28,799 nt of DNA from CAYLZW01 sp964388085 (GTDB taxonomy: Bacteria > Myxococcota > UBA727 > CAYLZW01), in assembly GCA_964388085.1 (NCBI GenBank), contig CAYLZW010000041.1:1-28799 (forward strand). Reading direction: 5' to 3'. The first letter of the stretch is position 1, and every line of letters begins with the position of its first letter. The position numbers were made by a program, and so were the translations under genes. Under the pieces are notes generated by a model, which worked only from the letters and a program-made list of their open reading frames with translations, did no database searches and was not told the DNA's origin. Shown piece after piece: positions 7,995 to 15,884 of the stretch.

Positions 7995-8945
7995 TCAACC
8001 GGGTGGCGTGAGGCCGATGCGGCGCAGCGCCTCTTCCTGCCCCTCGTGGTTCAGCTCCCAGTACTTGAGGCGATCGCTACCCTTCAGCTCGGCCTTCATG
8101 CCGTCGCTGCGCTCCATGCGGATCAGGCGGTGTGGCCACGCGCTCTCGACGTAGTAGGTGCGCACGAGCCCGTCGCTCGAGGTGGCCTTGCGCACCTCGA
8201 CGTCGAAGGTGCCGGCCGGCACCGTCACCGTCGTCGTGCTCGGCGCCACCTCGAGCGTGACACGGCTCCAGGCGAGCGGCTCATGCGCGAGTCGCGCGGT
8301 CAGCAGCGAGGGCAAAAACGGCAGCTCTTGCTTGGTGCCGCGCTCGAGCCGCGGCGCCGCGAGCCCACGCGCCCAGAACAGCAGCGCGTCCTCGCTGAGC
8401 CCGCCCTCCGGGTAGGCGAGGTTCTTCGCGACGTCCGCCTCGCCATCGAAGTAGCTGTGCGAGACCTCGCGCACGCTGTCGTCGTCGAAGAGCAGCTGAT
8501 GCCAGACGTGGCCGCACCACTCCTGGCTCGAGAAGGACACCTTCGACGGCGATCCCGCCGGTCGCGTCGCCCTCGGCGCCAACCACACGAAGGTGCTCGA
8601 CATGGTGTTGTAGTCGTAGATGCCGGTCTGGAAGTCGAGCACGAGGTTCAGCTTCATGACGGGCACCTCGTCGGCCTTCGGGTGCCGGCCGGGATCGGCC
8701 TTGACGCGGGCGCTGTCCGAGAACGTCTCGGTGACGAAGATCGTGACGGCGCTGCCGCGGCGCAGCTCGCCGTAGCGCGGGAACACGAGGTCGTAGGAGG
8801 CGAGCTCGGCCTTGCCGTCGCCCCAGTGGGCCCAGAACTGTCCGTCGTAGCGCGGCGGGGGCGGCTTCGCGGCGTCCGCCGTGCACGCGAGCAGCGAGGT
8901 GCAGAGCAGCGCGGAGAGCGGCAGGTTTCGGAGCAGGCGGTTCAT
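7995..8945 (-). CDS. Lipoprotein of a conserved family of unknown function
   Basis: The 316-residue protein has a signal peptide with lipobox SLLAC (lipidated Cys 21), then a Pro-rich spacer and a single large domain. Recognisable stretches are WGDGKAELASYDL, RYGELRRGSAVTIFVTE, a middle SSQEWCGHVW and a C-terminal LKYWELNHEGQEEALR. The same pattern occurs, as far as I recall, in a conserved lipoprotein family in Bacteroidota and Deltaproteobacteria that is sometimes mis-annotated as a septum-formation inhibitor. I cannot assign a function. AGGAA lies 5 bases before ATG 8945. The gene follows the hemerythrin gene on the same strand by 42 bases and may share its transcript. Confidence 0.75.
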   Translation of the reverse strand: MNRLLRNLPLSALLCTSLLACTADAAKPPPPRYDGQFWAHWGDGKAELASYDLVFPRYGELRRGSAVTIFVTETFSDSARVKADPGRHPKADEVPVMKLNLVLDFQTGIYDYNTMSSTFVWLAPRATRPAGSPSKVSFSSQEWCGHVWHQLLFDDDSVREVSHSYFDGEADVAKNLAYPEGGLSEDALLFWARGLAAPRLERGTKQELPFLPSLLTARLAHEPLAWSRVTLEVAPSTTTVTVPAGTFDVEVRKATSSDGLVRTYYVESAWPHRLIRMERSDGMKAELKGSDRLKYWELNHEGQEEALRRIGLTPPG

Positions 8946-8987
8946 GCTGGTTCCTACACGGAGAGGGCGACGGGCGGCGCGCGAGCG

Positions 8988-9497
8988 TTACGGATCCTGC
9001 GGCGCGGCGTCGAGCCCCGCGAGCAGGCGCGAACGCTCCTCGCCCACTAGGTGCGCGTCCAGCAGCGGATAGGCAAAGCGCACCTCGCGCAGATCGTGGT
9101 GCTCGAGGACGCGCCGCAACAGCAGGAAGGTGTCGAGGGCCAGCACCATGGCCCGGCGCGTCAGCGGCTCGAGCGCTTGCAGCTCGAGGAGGGCGCGCTC
9201 GTTCTTCTTGAGCATGCGCTCGAGGATCACGTGATCGCCCTCGAGCTGCCGCGGCAGTTGGTCTTGCGGGTCACCGTGGAGCTCGTGCAAGCGCGCCACC
9301 ACCGGAAAGACCTCGCGGTCCTCGTAGCGGAGGTGCTGCTCCAGCAGATCGCGGAAGCTCTCGAAGGCGCGCGCCGCCGCCTCGAGCTCGAGCGCCGTCA
9401 CGTGCTCGAGGAACACCAGGAAGCGCTCGTCGAGGAGCGCGTGCACGCGCAGGTTCGTCTCGAGCAGCGTGCTCGAACCTTCCGTGGATGGAGCCAT
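8988..9497 (-). CDS. Hemerythrin HHE-domain protein
   Basis: The 169-residue, mostly helical protein has the spaced His/Glu pattern of the hemerythrin HHE family: H19, H55 and E59 in EQHLRYEDREVFP, H89 and E93 in GDHVILE, and H133/H134 and E138 in EHHDLREVRFAYP. These residues would bind a di-iron centre in a four-helix bundle. Members sense or store O2 or NO, or protect iron centres; which applies here is unknown. It lacks a signal peptide, so it is probably cytoplasmic. The open frame runs back to 9632, but ATG 9497, with GAGG a few bases upstream, gives a compact domain and avoids overlap with the divergent exporter gene. The 34-base gap to that gene must hold both start regions. Confidence 0.85.
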   Translation of the reverse strand: MAPSTEGSSTLLETNLRVHALLDERFLVFLEHVTALELEAAARAFESFRDLLEQHLRYEDREVFPVVARLHELHGDPQDQLPRQLEGDHVILERMLKKNERALLELQALEPLTRRAMVLALDTFLLLRRVLEHHDLREVRFAYPLLDAHLVGEERSRLLAGLDAAPQDP

Positions 9498-9531
9498 GGC
9501 CGCCTCGCTGTGAACGGAGTAGAGGCCCAGC

Positions 9532-11046
9532 ATGACGCCACGGCGCCGGCTCGTCATCACGCTCTCGCTCCTCATCGGCACGGTGCTGTCGAGCCTCGAT
9601 GTCACCGTGGTGGGCACCGCCATGCCCACCATCGTCGCGGAGCTCGGCGGTCTGCACCTGTACGGCTGGGTGTTCGCCGGCTACCTGCTGACGTCGACGA
9701 CCACCACGCCGCTGTATGGCAAGCTGGCCGATCGCATTGGGCGAAAACGCGCGTTCGCCATCGCCATCTCGATCTTCCTCGTCGGCAGCTACTTCTGCGG
9801 GCGGGCCGAGAGCATGGAGGCGCTGGTGCTCGCGCGCCTCGTGAAGGGCCTCGGGGGCGGCGGTCTCGTCCCCATCACCATGACCGTGTTCGGCGACCTC
9901 TACCCGCCGGAGCAGCGCTCGCGCGTGCAAGGGGTCGTCGCGCTCGTGTGGGGGCTCAGCTCCGTCGTCGGGCCGGCGCTCGGGGCGTTGATCCTCTCGC
10001 TGACCACCTGGCCGTGGATCTTCTATCTGAACCTCCCCGTGGGCGGGCTCGCGGTGCTGGCGCTGTGGCTCACGCTCGACGAGAAGGTCGAGCGCTCGGG
10101 CCGCGCCATCGACGTGGGCGGCGCCGTGCTGCTGACCCTCGGCGTCGCCTCGCTCCTGCTCGGCATCCAGATGCTGGAAGGGCAGCACGCGCTGCTCTGT
10201 TTCGCCTTCTTCGCCGGCGCGCTGCTCTGTACGGCGCTCTTCATCGTCGTCGAGCGCCGCGCCGCCGATCCCATCATCCCGCTCGGCTTCCTCACCGATC
10301 CGCCCATTCGCACCGGGGCGTTCGCGTGCGTGTTCATCTCCGGCGTGCTGTTCTCCGTCATCGCCTACTCGCCCCTCGTCGTGCGCGGGGTACACGGCCG
10401 CGGCGCGCTCGCGGTCGGAGCCGCCTTCATCCCCATGTCGTTCGCCTGGACGACGGGCTCGTTCCTCGGCGGCGCCGTCATCAAGCGCCTCGGTTATCGC
10501 AGCGCCGTGCGCGCGGGCGGCGCGTGCACGCTGCTCGGCTCCACCGCCTTCGCGTTCACGCCGCTGTCGTCGATGTTCTGGCTGATGATCCCGGCGTCCG
10601 CGCTCACCGGCGTCGGCTTCGGGCTCACCTTCCCGTCGCTCAACATCGTCGTGCAGGAGCGCGTAGGCTGGGCGCAGCGCGGCGTCGTCACGGCGCTGCT
10701 GCAGTTCTCGCGCAGCATCGGCGGCGCCGTCTGGGTGGCGGCGCTCGGCCTGCTCATGATCTCGCGTCTGGCCGCGGGCTTCGACGGTGACGTCGACAAA
10801 GACACGCTCAGCCTGGTGCTCGATCCCGCGCAATGGGACGCGCTCGAGCCGGCCTTCCGCGTGCGGGCGCGCGCCGCGCTCGAGGACGCGCTGCTGTGGA
10901 CCTTCGGCGCCACGGCCCTCATCGGCGCCGTGGGCACCCTCGCGCTGTGGGCGTTCCCCGATGTCCGCCTTGGCGAAGAGCAGGGGCCTCAGCGCGCGGG
11001 CACGGCCGGGGGCGCGTCGCCCGAGGGCGCCATCGGACACTTGTAG
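9532..11046 (+). CDS. MFS drug exporter, DHA2 (EmrB/QacA) family, about 14 TM helices
   Basis: The 504-residue integral membrane protein has about 14 predicted helices. Helix 1 carries the DHA2 signature LDVTVVGTAMPTI with Asp 23. Loop 2-3 carries MFS motif A, GKLADRIGRKR (63-73). The antiporter motif C region includes SSVVGPALGALI, followed by WPWIFYLNLPVG, another DHA2 hallmark. It should export hydrophobic compounds using proton motive force; its substrate is unknown. AGAGG lies 6 bases before ATG 9532. It is divergent from the hemerythrin gene. Its last 58 bases overlap the end of the opposite-strand lipoprotein gene, so its hydrophilic C-terminal tail (about 25 residues) is encoded in shared DNA. 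Confidence 0.92.
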   Translation: MTPRRRLVITLSLLIGTVLSSLDVTVVGTAMPTIVAELGGLHLYGWVFAGYLLTSTTTTPLYGKLADRIGRKRAFAIAISIFLVGSYFCGRAESMEALVLARLVKGLGGGGLVPITMTVFGDLYPPEQRSRVQGVVALVWGLSSVVGPALGALILSLTTWPWIFYLNLPVGGLAVLALWLTLDEKVERSGRAIDVGGAVLLTLGVASLLLGIQMLEGQHALLCFAFFAGALLCTALFIVVERRAADPIIPLGFLTDPPIRTGAFACVFISGVLFSVIAYSPLVVRGVHGRGALAVGAAFIPMSFAWTTGSFLGGAVIKRLGYRSAVRAGGACTLLGSTAFAFTPLSSMFWLMIPASALTGVGFGLTFPSLNIVVQERVGWAQRGVVTALLQFSRSIGGAVWVAALGLLMISRLAAGFDGDVDKDTLSLVLDPAQWDALEPAFRVRARAALEDALLWTFGATALIGAVGTLALWAFPDVRLGEEQGPQRAGTAGGASPEGAIGHL

Positions 11047-11525
11047 TCGACGAGCGTGTCCCCCGGCGGATGCCAGCCGGTGATGAGCATCAGGCCGCCG
11101 ACGCCCCCGCCGAACAGCCCCGCGGGCAAGGCCCAGAACCAACCCGTCCGCAGCACGTCGTCGCCGTCTTGCAGCGCGACGGCGTAGCGCGCCAGCAGCG
11201 CGGCGCCGAGGACGCCGACGAGCCCGCCGCCGACGAGGCGCCAGAGATCGGGCACGCTGTTGGTGACGACGAGCTCTCGCACGCTCCCGTCGCGCTCCTC
11301 GAGCGTGATGGCGGTCTGCGTGAAGGGGAGATCGTAGGTGTGGTCGAGCAGCAGCGTCGTCTGCGAGCCGCGTGCGTGCTGGCCCGCCACCGTGATCTGA
11401 TCCACGCACGCGGGCAGACGGATCTTCGACGTCGGCGTCGTACACGACGCTGCAAGGATCACGACGAGGCCGAGCGCCGCGCACGCCCCGTGCAGTGCTG
11501 CCACATCACGGATCTGCGTAGGCAA
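10989..11525 (-). CDS. Small lipoprotein with two further hydrophobic segments, unknown function
   Basis: The 178-residue protein begins with a hydrophobic segment ending in lipobox LAASC (Cys 28). Residues 30-90 are beta-rich (TTLLLDHTYDL, ITLEERDGSVREL). Two Gly/Ala-rich hydrophobic segments follow, LVGGGLVGVLGAALLARYAVAL and WALPAGLFGGGVGGLMLITGW in abbreviated form, which may span a membrane. The C-terminus is Pro/Ala-rich. I do not recognise the family. The start is TTG 11525, chosen because AGGGGAG lies 5 bases upstream; GTG 11504 would remove the charged residue that precedes the hydrophobic core. The gene lies downstream of the histidine kinase on the same strand with a 150-base gap. 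It ends inside the convergent exporter gene. Confidence 0.65.
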   Translation of the reverse strand: MPTQIRDVAALHGACAALGLVVILAASCTTPTSKIRLPACVDQITVAGQHARGSQTTLLLDHTYDLPFTQTAITLEERDGSVRELVVTNSVPDLWRLVGGGLVGVLGAALLARYAVALQDGDDVLRTGWFWALPAGLFGGGVGGLMLITGWHPPGDTLVDYKCPMAPSGDAPPAVPAR

Positions 11526-11530
11526 CGGTT

Positions 11531-11537
11531 CTCCCCT
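11531..11537 (-). promoter_or_regulatory. Shine-Dalgarno AGGGGAG supporting a TTG start
   Basis: On the minus strand AGGGGAG precedes TTG 11525 by 5 bases. No ATG is available in this frame near the signal peptide, so this site is the main support for the rare start codon. Confidence 0.55.
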
Positions 11538-11675
11538 GTCTCGAGTGGCGGCACGACCGGTCGACGACTACATCTTCCTTGGGGCGACGCGAGTTTCTGG
11601 GTCCCGAACAATCCTCCCGTCGAGCCTCTCCGGCCAGGGCTCAGGGATTCGCGTCGCTCCAACTCTTACACCACA

Positions 11676-12629
11676 TCAGACGAAGGCGGCGTCGCGCCGC
11701 GCCGAGCGCGTCTTCGGAAAGTGCACGCGTACGCCGGCGCCTCCGAGCGGCGACGCGACGACCTCGACGTCGCCGCCGTGTAGATCCGCGCAGGCGCGTA
11801 CCGAGAACAAGCCGAGCCCCGTGCCCCGCTGCTTGGTCGTGAAGAAGGGCTCGAAGCTCCGTTCGCCCGCGCTGAGGCCGGGGCCGTCGTCGAAGACCTC
11901 CACGTAGACGTCGCCGTCGCGCTCGCCGTAGCGCACCTCGACGTGACCGTGGCCGTCCGTCGCCTCGCCGGCGTTGAGCACGAGGTTCATGATGACCTGC
12001 TGCAAGAGCGTGGCGTTCGCGTACACATCGTAGCGGTCCGGCCCGGAGGCGCTCAGCGACGCGCCGCGCACGTTGGTGTGGCGGCGCGCGATCTGGATCG
12101 CTTCTTTGACGACGCTGGCCAGGTTCACATCGCTGAAGCGGCCGGCGCCGCCCCGACCCATGCTGCTCTGTCGCCGCGACAGCTCCACGAGGCGATCGAC
12201 CGCGTCCTTCATCTCGCCGAGTACGGCGCGTTTGCTGTCGTCGAGGAGCGGGTGCAGATCGTCCTGCAGCTCGCGCAGACCGGCGTGGAGCGGTACCAGC
12301 AGGTTGCCGAAGTCGTGCGCCACCGAGGAGGCGAGGAGGCCCGCCAACGCGCGCTGCTCGGCGAGGAGCAGCGCCTCCCGGGAGCGCCGGAGCTCGGCGG
12401 CGTCGCGCTCGGAGCGCCGCAGCAGCCAGTAGGCGCCGAGCAAGAGGGAGAACCCCGTCGCGACGACGAACGCGGTGCCCTTCAGGGCCTCGATGCGCGC
12501 GAGATCATCCACGTCCGGAGCGACGCGGAGCGCGATGTGGCCCGAGAGGCCGATGTAGGTCGCGGCCACGGCGACGTACGCCGCCGCCAGCCCAGCCGCT
12601 CGACTCAGCGCTCTGCTGCGCCCGACCAT
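11676..12629 (-). CDS. Orphan membrane sensor histidine kinase
   Basis: The 317-residue protein has two N-terminal hydrophobic helices (about 11-30 and 52-70) joined by a short outer loop. A charged coiled-coil-like helix leads into the phospho-acceptor H-box SSVAHDFGNLL with His 105. The ATPase part shows the N-box MNLVLNAGEA, the G1 box DDGPGL and FEPFFTTKQRGTGLGL (F and G2 boxes). The H-box with Asp-Phe-Gly-Asn after His is typical of the HisKA/NtrB-like group. With so small an outer loop it may sense the membrane itself or a partner protein. No response regulator is adjacent. The start ATG 12629 has a strong GGGGGAGGG 4 bases upstream; the longer frame to 12722 would overlap the preceding gene. 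Confidence 0.9.
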   Translation of the reverse strand: MVGRSRALSRAAGLAAAYVAVAATYIGLSGHIALRVAPDVDDLARIEALKGTAFVVATGFSLLLGAYWLLRRSERDAAELRRSREALLLAEQRALAGLLASSVAHDFGNLLVPLHAGLRELQDDLHPLLDDSKRAVLGEMKDAVDRLVELSRRQSSMGRGGAGRFSDVNLASVVKEAIQIARRHTNVRGASLSASGPDRYDVYANATLLQQVIMNLVLNAGEATDGHGHVEVRYGERDGDVYVEVFDDGPGLSAGERSFEPFFTTKQRGTGLGLFSVRACADLHGGDVEVVASPLGGAGVRVHFPKTRSARRDAAFV

Positions 12630-12633
12630 CGCA

Positions 12634-12642
12634 CCCTCCCCC
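12634..12642 (-). promoter_or_regulatory. Strong Shine-Dalgarno GGGGGAGGG for the histidine kinase
   Basis: GGGGGAGGG on the minus strand ends 4 bases before ATG 12629. It settles the start over the longer open frame that would run back into the neighbouring lipoprotein gene. Confidence 0.6.
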
Positions 12643-12669
12643 TGGCTACGTTGCCGATCGTCGCCGTCG

Positions 12670-13587
12670 TTACGGGCCCCTGATCTCGACGGCGGCGGCC
12701 GCCCAGTCCGCCGCGCCGCCAAGCGCGCCCTCCGCGTCGACGCTGGGCGTCAGCACCACCCGGTCCTGCACGGCGACGCTGGCGACAGCGTCTGCTTGTC
12801 CGGCGCTGGCCTCCTCGATCTCGACGAAGCCGTTCCCCGCTCCGTGCGACGCGCCGCGCGAGGCGACGGCGCTCACCACGCGGGACGAGTAGGCGAGCCC
12901 GCTCAGCGACACGCGATAGCTCGCGCTGTCGAGCGCCGGGTTCGACGCCGTGCAGGCGCCGCCCTGGCCGCTCGTGTTGGACGACGAGGACGCGCCGACG
13001 GGCGAGAGCGCGTCGACGTTCGTGTAGCGCAGCAGCACGAAGGCCGCGTTGCTGGTCTCGTACGACAGCGTGACGCTCACGGGGCCGTTGCCGGCCGGAT
13101 TGCGCGCGGTCCAGATCTCGACGCCGCCGCCGCTGTTGCGGGACGAGCACTGCGCCTGCCGTCGCGTCCACGTCACGCCGAAGCCGCTCACCAGCGAAGC
13201 GGGCGCGTAGGGCGTGGTGGCGACGACGGCGACGAACAGCTCGTCGCCGGCGTTCTCGAGCGAGTCGCTGGTCGTGAAGCCGCTGGTCGGGCCGAGCACC
13301 TCCTCCGTCCAGACGCCGTCCCGAACCGGAGCATCGAGGGGGCCGGCGTCGACGACGCCCTCGCCCTCGCCTTCGCCCTCGCCTTCCCCCTCGCCTTCGC
13401 CTTCGCCTTCGCCTTCACCCTCGCCTTCGCCTTCACCAGCGTCGCTGCCGCCGTCACCGCCTGCATCGCTCGGCGCTCCCGCGTCGTCGCCGACGGTCAC
13501 CGTGCCGGCGCAGTTGCACGACGTGCCCAGCGCGACGACGAGGAGGAGCGACATGGAGACGACGACGCGGCCCATGCGCGCCAGCAT
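12670..13587 (-). CDS. Lipoprotein with Gly-Glu repeat linker and a beta-rich C-terminal domain
   Basis: The 305-residue protein has a signal peptide ending in GTSC (predicted lipidated Cys 24). An Asp/Ala/Gly-rich segment follows, then 13 consecutive Gly-Glu dipeptides and a short VVDAGP spacer. The rest, about 88-305, is a beta-rich domain: a TTSDSLENAGDELFVAVVA opening, VTWTRR, VSVTLSYET, YTNVDALSPVGA and a closing AVEIRG. This is the pattern of secreted jelly-roll-like domains common in myxobacterial and planctomycete exoproteins; no ligand is known. The acidic linker probably holds the domain away from the membrane. ATG 13587 has GGGGGAG about 8 bases upstream. The open frame continues far upstream but antisense to the extensin-like gene, so that part is discounted. 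Confidence 0.82.
   Translation of the reverse strand: MLARMGRVVVSMSLLLVVALGTSCNCAGTVTVGDDAGAPSDAGGDGGSDAGEGEGEGEGEGEGEGEGEGEGEGEGEGVVDAGPLDAPVRDGVWTEEVLGPTSGFTTSDSLENAGDELFVAVVATTPYAPASLVSGFGVTWTRRQAQCSSRNSGGGVEIWTARNPAGNGPVSVTLSYETSNAAFVLLRYTNVDALSPVGASSSSNTSGQGGACTASNPALDSASYRVSLSGLAYSSRVVSAVASRGASHGAGNGFVEIEEASAGQADAVASVAVQDRVVLTPSVDAEGALGGAADWAAAAVEIRGP
13360..13437 (-). repeat. Hexanucleotide tandem repeat encoding (Gly-Glu)13
   Basis: Thirteen adjacent hexamers of the plus-strand form (C/T)TCGCC, with a few variants such as TTCCCC and TTCACC, encode 13 Gly-Glu units inside the lipoprotein. Third-position variation between units shows that the peptide repeat, not only the DNA, is being kept. 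Each unit is 6 bases, so gain or loss never breaks the frame. Confidence 0.9.
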
Positions 13588-13785
13588 AGCGCCGCTCCCC
13601 CGCGCGCACCCGTCGGAAATCAGCGCTTGCGCGCCGCCCGAGCCCCTCCCCCCTCCACCTGCCTCGTTCGAGAGCGGCCCGGCGGTCGTTTCGCGTTCGC
13701 CGTCGTCCGCGCGGCGCCGGGACGCCCGTAGGTCCGTGTGCGACGAAGTAGCACCTTCACTCCCGCGCCGACCGATAACGAGCGC

Positions 13786-14988
13786 ATGGCCTCGCTCGTC
13801 TTTCCCGCGCGCGTGCTCGCCGCCGGCGTCTCCGGACTGCTGCTGCCGCTGCTCCTCTCGATCGGCTGCGGTGAGCCAGAGGCCGCGGGAGGCGCCGTCA
13901 TCCTGCTCAACCACGGCGATGGGGAACGCGTGCGGCGAAAGCGGCCCTTGCCCGACGAGCCCGCGGCGCCCGATGCGGGCACCCTGCCGAGCGACGACGC
14001 GGGGCCCCCACCGACGGAGGACGCCGGGCCGGATGAAGCGCCGGCGGGCAGCTACATCGGCGGACCGTGCGAGAGCGCCGACGACTGTGACTACGACGGC
14101 GCGGTGTGCGTGAGCGGCGGAGACTTCACGAGCGGCACCTGCACGCTGCCCTGCGAGCTGTTCTGTCCGGATCAGGAGGGCGCGCCCGTCACCTTCTGCG
14201 TCGAGAACGAAGAGCTGCCCGTCGAGGCGCAAGGGCTCGGCGACGGCGCCTGCGTCTCCCGCTGCGACTTCGGGCCGTTTCCCGGCACCGGCTGCCGCGA
14301 CGGGTACGCGTGCGTCGAGCGCCATCGCGCGAACGAGCCGGACACGACGCAGTACGTCTGCTTGCCCGAGGGCGAGGACCCGGCGTTGCCGGACTGCATC
14401 CAGGAGCTCGGCTTCCTCGGCGTGTCGTTCACGCCGGTGACCATGGCGGACGACACGCCGAGCGGCGCGTCGGGCACGTGCCACGTCGAGGATCCCGTGC
14501 TGCTGCACCCGCCCATCCACGGCGTGAACCTCGTCTATTACAACGGCGATCCGACGCCCAACGTGCGCATGTCGTGTGAGGGCGCGAAGGCGCTCGTGCA
14601 GACCCTCGATGACGTGGCCGCCGAGGGCGTCGTCGAGGTGCGCCACATCGGCACCTATAACTGCCGCGTCATCGCCGGCACCAGCACGCTCTCGCAGCAC
14701 TCCTTTGGCGACGCCATCGACCTCTACGGCTTCGAGTTCGACGACGGCAGCTACTACACGCTGGTGGACGATTGGGAGCACGAGACCACGAGCTTCGCGA
14801 GCCCTGGGGGCGAGTGGCTCTACACCGCCGCGCACCGCTGGTTCGACAGCTACTTGTGGAACATCATCCTGACGCCCAACTACAACGCGGCGCACGACAA
14901 CCACTTCCACGTCGATCTGACGCCGTCGTCCCATTACATCGGCTGGGGGGATGGGCGTTACATCGGCCCCGCCCCGTACGTAGACTGA
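13786..14988 (+). CDS. Extensin-like lipoprotein, putative zinc-dependent peptidase fold
   Basis: The 400-residue protein has a signal peptide with lipobox SIGC (Cys 28) and an Asp/Pro/Ala-rich linker. A Cys-rich region follows (about 95-204; starts GGPCESADDC), similar to small disulfide modules in myxobacterial surface proteins. The C-terminal 150 residues match the extensin-like C-terminal family: YNCRVIAG, then LSQHSFGDAIDLYGF with H305 and D312, and AAHDNHFHVDL with H373/H375. These His and Asp residues match the zinc ligands of the LAS/VanY-type peptidase fold, so a cell-wall peptide-cleaving or binding role is plausible but unproven. ATG 13786 is preferred to GTG 13738 because it places a proper signal peptide at the start. 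It is divergent from the Gly-Glu lipoprotein gene, with 198 bases between. Confidence 0.85.
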   Translation: MASLVFPARVLAAGVSGLLLPLLLSIGCGEPEAAGGAVILLNHGDGERVRRKRPLPDEPAAPDAGTLPSDDAGPPPTEDAGPDEAPAGSYIGGPCESADDCDYDGAVCVSGGDFTSGTCTLPCELFCPDQEGAPVTFCVENEELPVEAQGLGDGACVSRCDFGPFPGTGCRDGYACVERHRANEPDTTQYVCLPEGEDPALPDCIQELGFLGVSFTPVTMADDTPSGASGTCHVEDPVLLHPPIHGVNLVYYNGDPTPNVRMSCEGAKALVQTLDDVAAEGVVEVRHIGTYNCRVIAGTSTLSQHSFGDAIDLYGFEFDDGSYYTLVDDWEHETTSFASPGGEWLYTAAHRWFDSYLWNIILTPNYNAAHDNHFHVDLTPSSHYIGWGDGRYIGPAPYVD

Positions 14989-15029
14989 GGGCGCGCGCCC
15001 GCTGGCACCAAGGCGCACCGCGGCCTCTG

Positions 15030-15686
15030 ATGGGAATTGCCTTCTTCGACCTCGACCGGACGCTGCTCGCGGTGAACTCCGCGAAGCTCTGGCTGCGGCG
15101 TGAGCTCAAGGAAGGGAACATTCAGCGCCTCGACGCCATGAAGGGCGCCGCCTGGGTCGCGCTGTACCACTTCGGTTACGGCGACATCGAGCAGGTCATC
15201 GATCGCGCGGTGGCGACGCTGAAGGACGTGCCGGAGGCGTCCATTCGGGAGCGCACGCTCCGCTTCTACGAGGAGGAGGTGCGCGCACAGCTGCGCCCTG
15301 GCGCCATGCGCGCGCTGGAAGAGCACCGCGGCGGCGGGCAGCGGCTGGTGTTGCTCACCAGCAGCTCGCAATATCTCTCGGAGGCCGTCAGCGAGGAGCT
15401 GCGCCTCGATGGCTACCTCTGCAACACCTTCGAGGTGGACGGCCGCGGTCTGTTCACCGGTCGCGCGCGCAGGCCGCTGTGCTTTGGGCGCGGCAAGGTC
15501 GATCACGCACGCAAGCTCGCCGAAGAGCTCGACGTGCCGCTCGCGGACTGCGCCTTTTACACGGACAGCTTCAGCGACCTGCCGATGCTCGAGGCCGTCG
15601 GCGAGCCGGTCGTCGTGCATCCGGACCCGCGCCTACGCCGGGAGGCCCGCCGGCGCGGCTGGCGCATCGCCGACTGGGATGTCTGA
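15030..15686 (+). CDS. HAD-superfamily subfamily IB phosphatase (SerB-like)
   Basis: The 218-residue cytoplasmic enzyme shows the four HAD motifs: FFDLDRTLL with nucleophile Asp 7 and acid/base Asp 9, LVLLTSSSQYL (motif II, Thr 110), Lys 156 (motif III) and FYTDSFSDLPML with Mg-binding Asp 179 and Asp 183 (motif IV). The helical cap between motifs I and II and the order of motifs fit subfamily IB, which contains phosphoserine phosphatase and the CicA-like phosphatases. The true substrate is unknown. ATG 15030 puts motif I at the very N-terminus, as usual in this family. It lies 41 bases after the extensin-like gene on the same strand and converges on the CPXCG gene with a 15-base gap. Confidence 0.88.
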   Translation: MGIAFFDLDRTLLAVNSAKLWLRRELKEGNIQRLDAMKGAAWVALYHFGYGDIEQVIDRAVATLKDVPEASIRERTLRFYEEEVRAQLRPGAMRALEEHRGGGQRLVLLTSSSQYLSEAVSEELRLDGYLCNTFEVDGRGLFTGRARRPLCFGRGKVDHARKLAEELDVPLADCAFYTDSFSDLPMLEAVGEPVVVHPDPRLRREARRRGWRIADWDV

Positions 15687-15701
15687 GCGCTCGCTCGCCG
15701 T

Positions 15702-15884
15702 CTATTGGGCGCGCTGGACGTCGAGAGACACCGTGCCGTCGTCGTCGCGCGCGATGTAGAGCTGCCAGGGGTTACAGCACACCTCGCAGTCCATGACGAG
15801 CGCGCCCGCCACGTCCGGCTCGAGCCAGACCTCGACCAGCTCGAAGCAGTAGGGGCACTGGACCGTGTGCTCATCTCCGATCAC
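15702..15884 (-). CDS. CPXCG motif-containing Cys-rich protein
   Basis: This 60-residue protein carries CPYC (C10, C13) and CEVCC (C33, C36, C37), two Cys pairs about 20 residues apart that should form a zinc ribbon. Length, motif spacing and the ending (NPWQLYIARDDDG, with alternating charged residues) fit the small CPXCG Cys-rich family, whose function is not known. It starts at GTG 15884, whose bases overlap the TGA of the upstream methyltransferase as GTGA, so translation is probably coupled. The pairing suggests the two products are made together, though no functional tie is established. Confidence 0.85.
   Translation of the reverse strand: MIGDEHTVQCPYCFELVEVWLEPDVAGALVMDCEVCCNPWQLYIARDDDGTVSLDVQRAQ

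Noticed and set aside
9271..11484. Long minus-strand open frame of 737 codons
   Set aside because: It is antisense to the exporter and full of Arg, Glu and Gly without folding signatures; the exporter has a full set of family motifs.
13588..15018. N-terminal 470 codons of the open frame that contains the Gly-Glu lipoprotein
   Set aside because: They lie antisense to the extensin-like gene and a signal peptide appears only at ATG 13587.
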